Part shown: in pieces, positions 51,691 to 60,405 of the stretch
How positions within the stretch are numbered: position 1 is the stretch's first letter
Layout: each line of letters begins with the position of its first letter
Assembly: GCF_900116715.1 (NCBI RefSeq)
Contig: NZ_FPBM01000001.1
Span: 2,784-66,783 of the forward strand
Source of the DNA: Polaromonas sp. YR568
GTDB taxonomy: Bacteria > Pseudomonadota > Gammaproteobacteria > Burkholderiales > Burkholderiaceae_C
Direction of reading: 5' to 3'
DNA: 64,000 nt
The notes under the pieces: generated by a model
The model's database searches: none
Told to the model about the DNA's origin: nothing
What the model saw: the letters and a program-made list of their open reading frames with translations, nothing else
Position numbers and translations under genes: made by a program

Positions 51691-53355
51691 TCAAGATGGG
51701 TGTGCCTGGCCGGCGGCAAGCGCCTGGCGATAGGGCTTGAGGGCCGCGTCGATATCTGCGGCTCCAGCGTTCTTCCAGCGCCCCAAGAGATAGCCGTCAG
51801 GCCGGACCACAAATGCCGAACCCTCGACGGCGCCGTAGCGCTCGCGGGCTTGCCCCAGCGCATCGACGCAAGCGCCGGCGGCCGGCTCGCCCTGGCCGGC
51901 AATGCAGATCACCTTGACCGCCGCGGGCCCCTCCTCGCCCGGCGTTGCCAGCGCCGCGATGTCTTGCGGCAATCCGGTTTGCCCTGCGAAGTACAACACC
52001 ACAAACCCTTCACCAAAGCAGGACGTGAGGTGCACATCGCCGCAGTCGGCGCGCAGCAAGGCCTCCGGCGCCGGCATGCCGGCACGTGCGCCGCTCTCAA
52101 AAGCACTTTCTTGCGCCGGCAGGTTGAGCGGCGAGCTCACATATTCGACGGGGGTGGACTGGCGCGGATTGAGCAGCGAACTGACGGCTGCGTCTTCTGT
52201 CGCCAGGCGCAGCGCGGCCTCGCGCAACAGCTTGAAGCCGTAGTTGGGCGGCGCCATGAACTCCGTGCTCTTGGCCCCATAAACGATGTTTTCGCGCGTG
52301 GCCTGTACGCGCTCGGTGGAATAGCTGTCGAGCAAGGCCTCCTCTGCCCGCCCCTGTTGCACCAGCGCCAGCTTCCAGGCCAGGTTGGCCGCATCATCCA
52401 GGCCCGAGTTGAGCCCGCGCACGCCAAAAATCGGCACCAGGTGAGCGGCATCACCGGCAAACAGCGCGCGCCCATGGCGATAGCTGGGCAAGGTGAGGCA
52501 CTTGGCGTTGTAGATCGAAATCCACAGCGGCTCCCAAGGCTCGTTCTCGCCAATCATCGACAGGTGGCTTTGCACACGCGGCAACACGTTCCCGGGTTTG
52601 ACGGCCTCTACCGGGTCCTCGTCGTCGCGAATCTGGTAGTCGATGCGCCAGACGTCGTCAGGCTGGCGGTGCATCAGGATGGTGGAGCCCGGATTGGACG
52701 GCGGGTCGAACCAGGCCAGGCGCTCCACGGCGCGGCGGGTCTTCTGCACCACGTCGACGATCACATAGCGGCCCTCGTACTGCGTGCCTTCAAGCTGCAG
52801 GCCCAGTTGCTCCCGCACCGTGCTGCGGCCGCCGTCGCAGGCAACCACCCAGTCAGCCTGCACGGTGTGCGCGCCGTCAGGCGCCTCAATGTCCACCTGC
52901 GCGCCGCCGGCCTCGGGCCGCACCGCCCTCACCTTGCTGGACCAGCGCACGTCGGCCAGGCCGCCCTGCGCCAGCGCCGCCTTGTGCGCAAACTCCTCGG
53001 CATAAAACTGCTGGATATTGACCATGGGCGCAAAGCGCTGCGTCGGTTCGCTGGGCATCTGGAAATGCAGCACCTCCCGGTCTCGAAAGTAGCTGCGCCC
53101 GCCCACCCAGGAAAGGCCTTTTTCCACCAGTGCTTTGTCGGCGCCGACCCAGCCAAAGATCTCCTGCGAGCGGCGCGACATGCAGATCGCCCGGCTGCCG
53201 GCGCAATAGCCGTCATCGGCCTCCACCACCAGGCTGGCGATGCCGCAGCGCGCCAGCAGCGCCGCCAGCGTCATGCCGACCGGGCCGCCGCCGGCAATCA
53301 GCACCGGCACCCGGCGGGGCCAGCCTGCGGAATCAGGAGAAAGAGGCGTGGTCAC
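51691..53355 (-). CDS. FAD-dependent aromatic hydroxylase, MhaA/MhpA-like
   Basis: 554 residues from the GTG at 53355. Class A flavoprotein monooxygenase: FAD motif VPVLIAGGGPVGMTLAALL near residue 15, DG motif region VQADWVVACDGGRSTVREQL, GD motif ALFAGDAAHLVPIFGVRGLNSG near 290, then a thioredoxin-like C-terminal domain (VRPDGYLLGRWKN). An in-frame TTG at 53394 overlaps the operator, so GTG is preferred although its ribosome site is weak. The pair with a 66-residue protein and the downstream hmgA and fahA suggest a two-component 3-hydroxyphenylacetate 6-hydroxylase that produces homogentisate. Other phenolic substrates (4-hydroxyphenylacetate, 3-(3-hydroxyphenyl)propionate) are possible. 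Confidence 0.75.
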   Translation of the reverse strand: MTTPLSPDSAGWPRRVPVLIAGGGPVGMTLAALLARCGIASLVVEADDGYCAGSRAICMSRRSQEIFGWVGADKALVEKGLSWVGGRSYFRDREVLHFQMPSEPTQRFAPMVNIQQFYAEEFAHKAALAQGGLADVRWSSKVRAVRPEAGGAQVDIEAPDGAHTVQADWVVACDGGRSTVREQLGLQLEGTQYEGRYVIVDVVQKTRRAVERLAWFDPPSNPGSTILMHRQPDDVWRIDYQIRDDEDPVEAVKPGNVLPRVQSHLSMIGENEPWEPLWISIYNAKCLTLPSYRHGRALFAGDAAHLVPIFGVRGLNSGLDDAANLAWKLALVQQGRAEEALLDSYSTERVQATRENIVYGAKSTEFMAPPNYGFKLLREAALRLATEDAAVSSLLNPRQSTPVEYVSSPLNLPAQESAFESGARAGMPAPEALLRADCGDVHLTSCFGEGFVVLYFAGQTGLPQDIAALATPGEEGPAAVKVICIAGQGEPAAGACVDALGQARERYGAVEGSAFVVRPDGYLLGRWKNAGAADIDAALKPYRQALAAGQAHPS

Positions 53356-53381
53356 GATGCGCTTGTCCCGGTTGATTAATG

Positions 53382-53424
53382 GTTGCGCTCGCAACTATAA
53401 ATCAATCCGGTTGCGCCCGCAACC
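53382..53424 (-). promoter_or_regulatory. Promoter and twin palindromic operators of the mha/hmg cluster
   Basis: Two copies of one palindrome lie 28 bases apart centre to centre: GTTGCG-CT-CGCAAC (53382-53395) and GGTTGCG-CC-CGCAACC (53409-53424), extended consensus ATGGTTGCGNNCGCAACCAT. On the minus strand a promoter fits between them: -35 TTGCGG (53422-53417), 17-base spacer, -10 TATAGT (53399-53394). One palindrome covers the -35 and the other the -10 and start region, a layout expected for repression. The cluster's MarR protein is the likely ligand. Confidence 0.7.
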
Positions 53425-53483
53425 ATTTATGAGGCAACCCCGGCAAGCCCGGGAGCGGAGCCGGCGGCCCGATTGGCCCCCGC

Positions 53484-53954
53484 CTAGTTGCGCACCACCG
53501 TCATCTGGCCGCGCACTTCACCGGCAGGGTAAGCCGCCGTATGAATATTGGCGTACCAGCGGCCCGCCATCAAATCGGCGGCCTGGGCGGGCGTGAGCGT
53601 GGCGCTGCCGTCCATGGGGCTGCGAATCGGGCTGGCCCAGCCTAAAGCCACGCCGGCATTGGCGCCAATGGCGGCCGGGCCGTGAAAGTGCCCTGCCGTT
53701 GCCGGGCCCGTGAGGCGGGTGTAGTTCACCTTCCAGCGAAGCAGGTTGGTACTGGTGTCGAGCACCGCATCCACCGAGCCGCTGCCGGTGCTGGCATTGG
53801 CCGGCACCTCATTGGCGCCCCGAAGCTGCGTGGTGAAGGCCACCAGATTTGATTGCTTTTCCTGTTTTTCCATCACACCGCAACCCGTGACGGCGGCAGC
53901 GGCCACAGCCATGGCGGCAAAGGATACGCGGGTGGCGTTGCGGCGAGAAAGCAT
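53484..53954 (-). CDS. CHRD domain lipoprotein
   Basis: 156 residues. An N-terminal signal with lipobox (VAAAAVTGCG, Cys near residue 25) suggests a membrane-anchored protein. The rest is a CHRD (chordin-like) domain: FTTQLRGANEVPANASTGSG near 40, LLRWKVNYTRLTGPATAGHFHG, and the end MAGRWYANIHTAAYPAGEVRG. CHRD domains are beta-rich and of unknown bacterial function. The frame extends to 54137, but ATG 53954 has AAGGAG nearby. It is divergent from the ku gene, with no obvious link. Confidence 0.85.
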   Translation of the reverse strand: MLSRRNATRVSFAAMAVAAAAVTGCGVMEKQEKQSNLVAFTTQLRGANEVPANASTGSGSVDAVLDTSTNLLRWKVNYTRLTGPATAGHFHGPAAIGANAGVALGWASPIRSPMDGSATLTPAQAADLMAGRWYANIHTAAYPAGEVRGQMTVVRN

Positions 53955-54140
53955 GGGTCGGCTCCTTGAAAAGTTGCAGCAGATTGTGCGTGGCCCACCC
54001 TGGCCAGACCCGTAGGACAAACCCCATGCGAACAGTCGGTTCCGGACGACGCCCCTAGCCCATCGCAGGCCGACACCTCCACATGCGTCTGAACCCGAAA
54101 CTGCTGTAACAGCCACACCCGCAAGAAAGCAAGACACACC

Positions 54141-55073
54141 ATGGCATCACGCGTTTTATGGAAAGGCGCCATCAGCTTCGGCCTGGTGCACATCCCCGTG
54201 GCGCTGCATTCGGCCACATCCGAAAGCGGCATCGACTTCGACTGGCTGGACAAGCGCAGCATGGACCCGGTGGGCTACAAGCGCATCAACAAGCGCACCG
54301 GCAAAGAGATCACCAAGGAAAACGTCGTCAAGGGCGTCGAATACGAAGACGGCCAATACGTGGTGCTGTCGGAAGACGAGATCAAATCCGCCTACCCCAA
54401 GACCACGCAGACCATCGAGATCGAAAGCTTTGTTCCCAACAGCGAGATCCCCTTCGTCTACCTGGAGCGTCCCTACTACATCGCGCCCATCAACAAGGGC
54501 CAGAAGGTCTACGCCCTGCTGCGCGACACCCTGCTGAAAACCCAGCGCGTGGGCATCGCCCGCGTCATCATCCAGACCAAGCAGCATCTGGCCGTGCTGG
54601 TGCCTTCGGGGCCGGCACTGATATTAAATCTGCTGCGCTGGGGCGCCGATATCCGTTCGCTGAAGGAGCTCAACCTGCCACCCGTGGGCGCCAAAGTGGC
54701 CGGCCTGACCGACAAAGAACTGGCCATGGCCAAACAGCTGGTGGACGACATGACCGGCAAGTGGAAGCCGGATCAGTTCACCGACTCCTTCAAGGACGAC
54801 ATCATGGCGCTGGTCAAGCGCAAGGCCAAGGCAGGCAAACTGGAAAATGTGGTGCAGCCCGATGAAACCGAGGGAGCCGAAGAGACCGAAGGCCGCTCCG
54901 GCGCCAAGATCATCGACCTGACCGAGTTGCTGCAACGCAGCCTGCGCAAAGGCGGCGAAGCCCCCAAGGCCAAGGCTGCTGCCAAAACCAAGGCATCCGC
55001 CAAAACTCCGGCGCGCAAGAAAACCGCCGCCAAGTCAGCTTCGCATGCGCCGGCGAGACGGCGCGCCGCTTAA
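54141..55073 (+). CDS. ku: Ku protein of non-homologous end joining
   Basis: 310-residue bacterial Ku. The Ku core (about 1-250) begins ASRVLWKGAISFGLVHIPVAL and contains SEDEIKSAYPKTTQTIEIESF and IAPINKGQKVYALLRDTLLK, VARVIIQTKQHLAVLVPSG-type strands, and a C-terminal Lys/Ala-rich tail (KAAAKTKASAKTPARKKTAA) that may bind DNA and LigD. Homodimers thread onto double-strand break ends. Directly upstream of ligD with a 24-base gap, forming the two-gene NHEJ system. Confidence 0.96.
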   Translation: MASRVLWKGAISFGLVHIPVALHSATSESGIDFDWLDKRSMDPVGYKRINKRTGKEITKENVVKGVEYEDGQYVVLSEDEIKSAYPKTTQTIEIESFVPNSEIPFVYLERPYYIAPINKGQKVYALLRDTLLKTQRVGIARVIIQTKQHLAVLVPSGPALILNLLRWGADIRSLKELNLPPVGAKVAGLTDKELAMAKQLVDDMTGKWKPDQFTDSFKDDIMALVKRKAKAGKLENVVQPDETEGAEETEGRSGAKIIDLTELLQRSLRKGGEAPKAKAAAKTKASAKTPARKKTAAKSASHAPARRRAA

Positions 55074-55097
55074 GTTCCGGCCCAGCAAGCCGACACC

Positions 55098-57719
55098 ATG
55101 GGCGCCCGCGACCTGCTGAAAACCTACCAGGCCAAGCGCGACTTCACGCGCACGCCTGAGCCCGCACGAGGTGGCGCCCGCTCAGACAAGGCCCTCAGCT
55201 TTGTCATTCAAAAGCACGACGCGCGCAACCTGCATTACGACTTCCGGCTTGAGCTGCAAGGCACGCTCAAAAGCTGGGCCGTTCCCAAAGGGCCCAGCCT
55301 GGATCCGGGCGTCAAACGCATGGGCGTGCATGTGGAAGACCACCCTCTTTCCTATGCGGGTTTTGAAGGCAGCATCCCGGCCAAACAGTATGGCGCGGGC
55401 GATGTGATTGTTTGGGACCGAGGTTTGTGGACGCCGCTGGGCGACCCGGTGAAAGGCCTCAAAAGCGGCAAACTCAAATTTGAACTGCACGGCGAAAAGC
55501 TCAAGGGCGGCTGGACGCTGGTGCGTATGCACGGCCGGGGCAGTGAGGACCATGAGCCATGGTTGCTGATCAAGGAGCAGGACGAACATGCCCGCACCGA
55601 AAAAGAGTTCGACGTACTCAAGGCCTTGCCCAACAGCGTGCTCTCGGGCAATCCCCTGCCCCGTGATGCACCGGCAGCACCCGGCAAAAAAGCGCGGACA
55701 AAGGCGGCTGCCACAAAAAACAACGACATCCCCGAAGGCGCCACCAAGGCCAAACTGCCCGAGACACTGGCGCCGCAACTGGCCACCTTGGTCACACGCC
55801 CACCCGCCGATCCCGAAGGCTGGGTTTATGAAATCAAGTACGACGGCTACCGGATGCTGGCGCGCATAGAAGGCTCATCGGTGCGCCTGTTCACCCGCAA
55901 CGGCAATGACTGGACCAGCAAGCTGCCCAAACTGGCCAAGGCTGTCGCCGCGCTGAAGCTGCCTTCAGGCTGGATAGACGGCGAGATCGTGGTGATGAAC
56001 GAGCATGGCGTGCCGGACTTCGGCGCGCTGCAAAACGCCTTTGACCGCGCGAGCACCGCCAGCATCGTCTACTACGTGTTCGACCTGCCCTTCTTCGACG
56101 GATTGGATCTGCGCCAGTTGCCGCTCAGCCAGCGCCGCGAAATCCTGTGCACACTGGCCACCCGCCACCCGCAAGACAGCATCCGCTTTAGCGATGCGTT
56201 TGAAGCAGCGCCGCAAGACCTGCTCGACTCCGCCCGCCGCGTAGGGCTGGAAGGCGTGATCGGCAAGCGTGTGGACTCTTCCTACGTGTCAAGCCGTTCG
56301 CCAAACTGGATCAAGCTCAAGACGCAGTTGCGCCAGGAATTTGTAATTGGCGGCTACACGGCGCCCAAAGGCTCACGCACCGGCCTGGGCGCGCTGATGC
56401 TGGGCGTGCACGATAACGAAGGCAAGCTTCAGTACGCCGGCAATGTCGGCACCGGCTTCAATGACAAGACGCTGGGCACCCTGACAGCCCGGCTCGAAAA
56501 GCTTCATACCGACCGCAGTCCGTTTGCCAGGCTGCCCGCCGGCGTCAAAGGCCAATGGGTCAAGCCGCGCCTGCTGGCCGAGGTGGCCTTTGGGGAATGG
56601 ACCCACAGCGGGCATATCCGCCACTCCGTATTCCAGGGCCTGCGCACCGACAAACCGGCCACACACATCCTCCGTGAAAAACCTGCTGTGCTTGCGAACC
56701 AGAAAGGAGCCACCATGCCTCCCGCCAAAAAAACCTCCGACGAAAAACCTGCGGCGAAGGGCTCCCTGAAACCAGCCACCAAGGCACCAGCCAAACCCGT
56801 CCCTGCGGCACTGAAATCCCTGCGCGTGACACACGCCGACCGCGTGATCGATGCCAGCACAGGCCTTACCAAACAAAACGTGGTCGAACACTACGCAAGC
56901 GTGGCGTCCCTCATGCTGCCACACCTCAAGGCCAGGCCCACATCACTGGTACGCGCGCCTTCGGGCATTGCCGGTGAGCTGTTCTTCCAGAAGCACGCAG
57001 AGGCCACTTCCATCCCGGGCATCAAGCTGCTGGACCCGAAACTCGACCCGGGGCACGCACCGCTGCTGGAAGTTCCCACCGCCGCCGCCCTGCTGGCGGC
57101 CACCCAGGTCAATGTGATCGAGTTCCATACCTGGAACGCCACCACCCGCTCCATCCACAAGCCCGACCGCATGACCTTTGACCTGGACCCGGGCGAAGGC
57201 GTCGGCTGGCCGCAGGTGCAGGAGGCCGCGCAACTGGTACACGCCTTTCTGGACGAGCTGGGCCTGGCGAGCTTTCTGAAAACCAGTGGCGGCAAGGGCC
57301 TGCATGTGGTGGTGCCGCTCAAGCGCCAGTACGACTTCGACACCGTAAAGGATTTTTCGCATGCGGTGGTGATGCACCTGGCGGCCGTGATTCCCCAGCG
57401 CTTTGTGGCCAAGAGCGGCCCGAAGAACCGCGTCGGCAAGATTTTTGCGGACTACCTGCGCAACGGCTTCGGCGCCACCACAGTGTCGGCCTGGTCGCTG
57501 CGCGCCCGGCCCGGCATGGGGGTGTCGGTGCCGGTGGCCTGGGATGAGCTGGCCTCGCTCACCGGCGGCGCCCACTGGACGGCGCAAACGCTGGGCGCCC
57601 GGCTGACCGCCGGCAACCAGCCGTGGCACGCTTACGAAGCCTCCCGTAACAGCCTGACCAGCGCCATGAAGCGCCTGGGCTTCAAACCGCCGCGGGCAGG
57701 CACCTCCCGCAAGCCGTGA
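55098..57719 (+). CDS. ligD: ATP-dependent DNA ligase D (phosphoesterase-ligase-polymerase)
   Basis: 873-residue multidomain NHEJ enzyme, order PE-ligase-Pol. The phosphoesterase domain is about 1-165 (FVIQKHDARNLHYDFRLEL, GYAGFEGSIPAKQYGAGDV-type core). After a Lys-rich linker the ligase domain (about 225-530) has the adenylated Lys in YEIKYDGYRMLARI near 246, GWIDGEIVVMNEHG, and LEGVIGKRVDSSY. The polymerase/primase domain (about 580-860) has the catalytic acidic pair in MTFDLDPGEGVGW near 693, LKTSGGKGLHVVVPLK and VSAWSLRARPGMGVSVPVAW. Together with Ku it repairs double-strand breaks. Confidence 0.96.
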   Translation: MGARDLLKTYQAKRDFTRTPEPARGGARSDKALSFVIQKHDARNLHYDFRLELQGTLKSWAVPKGPSLDPGVKRMGVHVEDHPLSYAGFEGSIPAKQYGAGDVIVWDRGLWTPLGDPVKGLKSGKLKFELHGEKLKGGWTLVRMHGRGSEDHEPWLLIKEQDEHARTEKEFDVLKALPNSVLSGNPLPRDAPAAPGKKARTKAAATKNNDIPEGATKAKLPETLAPQLATLVTRPPADPEGWVYEIKYDGYRMLARIEGSSVRLFTRNGNDWTSKLPKLAKAVAALKLPSGWIDGEIVVMNEHGVPDFGALQNAFDRASTASIVYYVFDLPFFDGLDLRQLPLSQRREILCTLATRHPQDSIRFSDAFEAAPQDLLDSARRVGLEGVIGKRVDSSYVSSRSPNWIKLKTQLRQEFVIGGYTAPKGSRTGLGALMLGVHDNEGKLQYAGNVGTGFNDKTLGTLTARLEKLHTDRSPFARLPAGVKGQWVKPRLLAEVAFGEWTHSGHIRHSVFQGLRTDKPATHILREKPAVLANQKGATMPPAKKTSDEKPAAKGSLKPATKAPAKPVPAALKSLRVTHADRVIDASTGLTKQNVVEHYASVASLMLPHLKARPTSLVRAPSGIAGELFFQKHAEATSIPGIKLLDPKLDPGHAPLLEVPTAAALLAATQVNVIEFHTWNATTRSIHKPDRMTFDLDPGEGVGWPQVQEAAQLVHAFLDELGLASFLKTSGGKGLHVVVPLKRQYDFDTVKDFSHAVVMHLAAVIPQRFVAKSGPKNRVGKIFADYLRNGFGATTVSAWSLRARPGMGVSVPVAWDELASLTGGAHWTAQTLGARLTAGNQPWHAYEASRNSLTSAMKRLGFKPPRAGTSRKP

Positions 57720-57884
57720 GGCTCGGTCAACGGCCTCTGTCGTCCCCGTCCTACAGAAGCAGAATCCACACCCCGACAGGCTGTTTGCGCCAGCCTCGCT
57801 ACATTGAAGTTGTAGCGGACGAAGGCCGCACGGGCCTTTGCCCGTTCACCTCGTATTCATCCAACGCACTTCAAGGAGAACTGT

Positions 57885-58169
57885 ATGGCTTCCAACACCA
57901 ACAATCCAAAGAAGAAAAACCCGCGCCCGGATCAAGACGCCAACCCGCAGGCTCAGGGCCAGCGCAACCAGCCCGGCCAGCAAGACCGCCAGAACGCGAA
58001 CCAGGCCAGTGATGCGCAATTGAACCAGGGCGGCGCAGGCCAGGGCCAGCACGGCAGCGCCCGCGGCAACCAAGGCCGGCAGGACGACAGCCGGAGCGCT
58101 TCACGCAATCAGAAAACCGAACGCGATGAAAACATGGAGCCCAGCGAAACCGGCCGCAGCAGCAACTAA
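57885..58169 (+). CDS. Small disordered hydrophilic protein
   Basis: 94 residues rich in Asn, Gln, Arg, Gly, Asp (PKKKNPRPDQDANPQAQGQ, NQGGAGQGQHGSARGNQG) without hydrophobic core; predicted intrinsically disordered. A strong ribosome site (AAGGAG) and a clean terminator support a real gene. It lies 165 bases downstream of ligD. Composition resembles hydrophilin or stress-type disordered proteins, but no function can be assigned. Confidence 0.75.
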   Translation: MASNTNNPKKKNPRPDQDANPQAQGQRNQPGQQDRQNANQASDAQLNQGGAGQGQHGSARGNQGRQDDSRSASRNQKTERDENMEPSETGRSSN

Positions 58170-58196
58170 GGCTTCACATCGATCAAATGAAACCCG

Positions 58197-58221
58197 AGCG
58201 AAGGCCCTGCCTTCGCTTTTT
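58197..58221 (+). terminator. Rho-independent terminator after the disordered-protein gene
   Basis: AGCGAAGG-CCCTG-CCTTCGCT hairpin (58197-58217) followed by a run of Ts to 58221. Confidence 0.85.
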
Positions 58222-58242
58222 CATACCCACAAAGGCCCTGCC

Positions 58243-58461
58243 ATGCACACCACCAAGCTGCCCGATGCCATGGACATCACGCGCTATCTTCAGACCGAAG
58301 GACGCCGGGTCGCGGCAGAGCTCGGGCGCAGGCGAGCGCCGGATCCAACAGCCGCCCGCCAGCAGCAGTGCGCCGCACCCAGCGAGCCAAACCCGCCCCG
58401 CAGCCTCAGCGAAGCCCTGCAACGCATGGGCGTGGTCTCCCCACCCAGGCGCCGCCTGTAG
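58243..58461 (+). CDS. Hypothetical protein, 72 residues
   Basis: Begins MHTTKLPDAMDITRYLQTEG, Arg/Ala/Pro-rich, ending SPPRRRL. It starts 22 bases after a terminator, with a weak AAAGG ribosome site. I do not recognise the family. Real but small, or possibly not expressed. Confidence 0.45.
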   Translation: MHTTKLPDAMDITRYLQTEGRRVAAELGRRRAPDPTAARQQQCAAPSEPNPPRSLSEALQRMGVVSPPRRRL

Positions 58462-58569
58462 GTGGCCGCCGCGACTTGGCATGCGGCAGTCTCAAACACT
58501 GGTTTTGCCGGCGCCCGCGTCCTATCATTCAGGCAGCGTGACAACAATGCCCATGCGCCTGGAGACATC

Positions 58570-58737
58570 ATGAAAACGCTCTTGCCTCTCACGTCGGCAA
58601 CCTTGATTGCCGTGTTCCTGTTGTCGGGATGCCCCGACCCCAAAGCGCCCAAGGCACCACCCAAGGTGCCGGAACCCAAGGCAGCACTGATGACGACCGC
58701 GCCGGTGTCGCCCCTCCATATCGCGATGCCGGCATGA
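58570..58737 (+). CDS. Small lipoprotein, 55 residues
   Basis: A lipoprotein signal (MKTLLPLTSATLIAVFLLSGC) puts the lipidated Cys at residue 21; the remainder is a Pro/Lys-rich tail (PDPKAPKAPPKVPEPKAAL). Its stop overlaps the start of the next lipoprotein gene (ATGA), suggesting translational coupling. Function unknown. Confidence 0.6.
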   Translation: MKTLLPLTSATLIAVFLLSGCPDPKAPKAPPKVPEPKAALMTTAPVSPLHIAMPA

Positions 58738-59063
58738 CGATGTTCTTGCGTGCCACACAGATGACTCTGGCGGTTCTGACAGGCATCACACTGGCCGCCT
58801 GCGCCACGACCGCAGGCGACCCGCCCTCACACCGCGTCAGCGTGGAAGGCCGGACCTATCTCATCAGCCAGCTGACCGCAGGCACCTGGACGGCGACTGC
58901 CCCGAACCCGGCCAACGCAGTCGCCGGCTCGCCGCCGGGACGCGCGGCGCTGCTGCAAGCCATCGAGCAACACTCAGGCTGCAAGGTCACCGACTCCGAC
59001 TATTCCCGCAACGGGACTCAACTGGATGCGCAAGTCGATTGCGACAGCCGCCTGAAAAACTAG
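58734..59063 (+). CDS. Small lipoprotein, 109 residues
   Basis: Signal with lipobox LAACATT (Cys near residue 23). The mature part contains RVSVEGRTYLISQLTAGTWT, GRAALLQAIEQHSGCKVTDS and a terminal CDSRLKN; two Cys in the mature domain (HSGCKVTD, QVDCDSR) may form a disulfide. Start ATG overlaps the preceding gene's stop. Not recognised. Confidence 0.65.
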   Translation: MTMFLRATQMTLAVLTGITLAACATTAGDPPSHRVSVEGRTYLISQLTAGTWTATAPNPANAVAGSPPGRAALLQAIEQHSGCKVTDSDYSRNGTQLDAQVDCDSRLKN

Positions 59064-59078
59064 GGCCTGTGAGCACGC

Positions 59079-59106
59079 AAAAAAAGGGGCGACTCAATGC
59101 CGCCCC
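59079..59106 (-). terminator. Rho-independent terminator, minus strand
   Basis: GGGGCG (59086-59091) and CGCCCC (59101-59106) form the stem; the A-run 59079-59085 is the T-run on the minus strand. It terminates the DUF2383 gene whose stop is at 59173. Confidence 0.8.
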
Positions 59107-59172
59107 CTGGTTTGCCGAGCCTCGAGTGCCGGCAAAAAACTAGAACACTGATACCAGCAACCCAAGCAAGGA

Positions 59173-60124
59173 TCAGGCCGCTTTCAGCGCATCGCGCAGG
59201 GCTTTGACCTGGTCATGGTTGCGCTGCGCGCCATGCGCCTGGCGCTCCACCACCGTGCGGATGGCGGTGGGAAAATTGCGCTTGAGAGCCTTGCGGTAGC
59301 GCGCCACCGCGGCGTCTTCACCGCGCTCGCATTCATTGAGCATGGCCTGGTCGCTGAAGGCACTCAGCGTCGCGCGCACGGAGACCCAGCCGCGGTGCAA
59401 TGCGCCACTGACGGAGCCGCCCTCATCAGGCTTGCCGCCCAGCTGGCGGATCAGGGTCTGCAGCTCCAGCCCTGCGGCATTCATCGGCGTGGCGGCCCAG
59501 CAGGGTTTTGATGTCCTGCGCCTTGGTGTGCTCAGCGCATTCGCGGAAACCGTATTCGCCGTCACGGCAGGACTCGAGCAGGTCGTTCAGGCTTTCGATG
59601 ATGTCTTCATCGTTATCGACTGCCGCCGCACCGGCAGGTGTCGCGAACGCGCCCTGGCCGGCTCTTTCTGCCCTTTGCCACGCAGCGCGGCTGGCGGGCC
59701 TGGCTTGCGGCCAGCTCAGGGTGGAACTCTCCCTGAGGGTCTCCCAATGGGTTGCCAGCAGGCTGTCGTTCTCCTCAAACCCGCCGGGGAACCGTCTGCG
59801 CGCCGACACGCCCAGCCGGTAGGCGGGCCCATAGTCGTCAAAGCTGCGGTCGGCTTCGTAGTAATGCTCGCTCATGTAGTTCTCACGCCAGTAGGCCTCT
59901 TCGGCCGTCGGATCCAGGGCCTCGGCGGCCTCTTTGCCACCCATGCCACCAGCCACGGCGCCTGCCAGCCCACCCACAACCGCGCCAGCCGGCCCGGCTA
60001 CCACCCCGGCGGCGGCACCTGCGGCCACCGCGCCCATCGCGGCGCCAATGCCAGTGCCCACGGGATGGGCACCCGGCTCCTTGCTGATAGGGTCAAGATT
60101 GAAGTCATGCTCTTTGGCTGCCAT
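59173..60124 (-). pseudogene. Glycine-zipper/DUF2383 (PA2169-like) protein, frameshifted
   Basis: The reading frame from ATG 60124 (ribosome site AAGGAG; MAAKEHDFNLDPISKEPGA) has an Ala/Gly-rich zipper-like segment (GAAMGAVAAGAAAGVVAG), a YWRENYMSEHYYEADRSFDD region, and the first half of a DUF2383 four-helix domain (DEDIIESLNDLLESCRDGEY, GFRECAEHTKAQDIKTLLG). It then loses frame. The second half continues in another frame (LELQTLIRQLGGKPDEGGSV, LNECERGEDAAVARYRKALK) to 59173. The break is at the G-run complementary to CCC 59470-59472: removing one G restores HADECRRLELQTLIRQ. So it is a one-base insertion, either a sequencing error or a real mutation. Role unknown; the family is stress-related. 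Confidence 0.75.
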
Positions 60125-60405
60125 GGTGTGCTCCTTAAGATCAAACGCAAATTGCAGGAACGTCCGGATTCCGGACACATGAATTCATCGTCGCGCGAGG
60201 GAAAAACCGCTGCGGTCAGGCAAGCACAGCCAACTTTGTAGGAGAGCGCCGCGCACAAGTGGGCATGGCCCGCGGCGCGCTTGTCCTACACCCGATTCAC
60301 ACAACTCCCACAGGGGCCGCCGTTGAAGAGGCCTAAGTTGAACTGCACCATTCATCCAGGCCCGCGTGCAGCAATGCTCAAGGCCTTCTTTCTGGAGCCA
60401 TCCTC

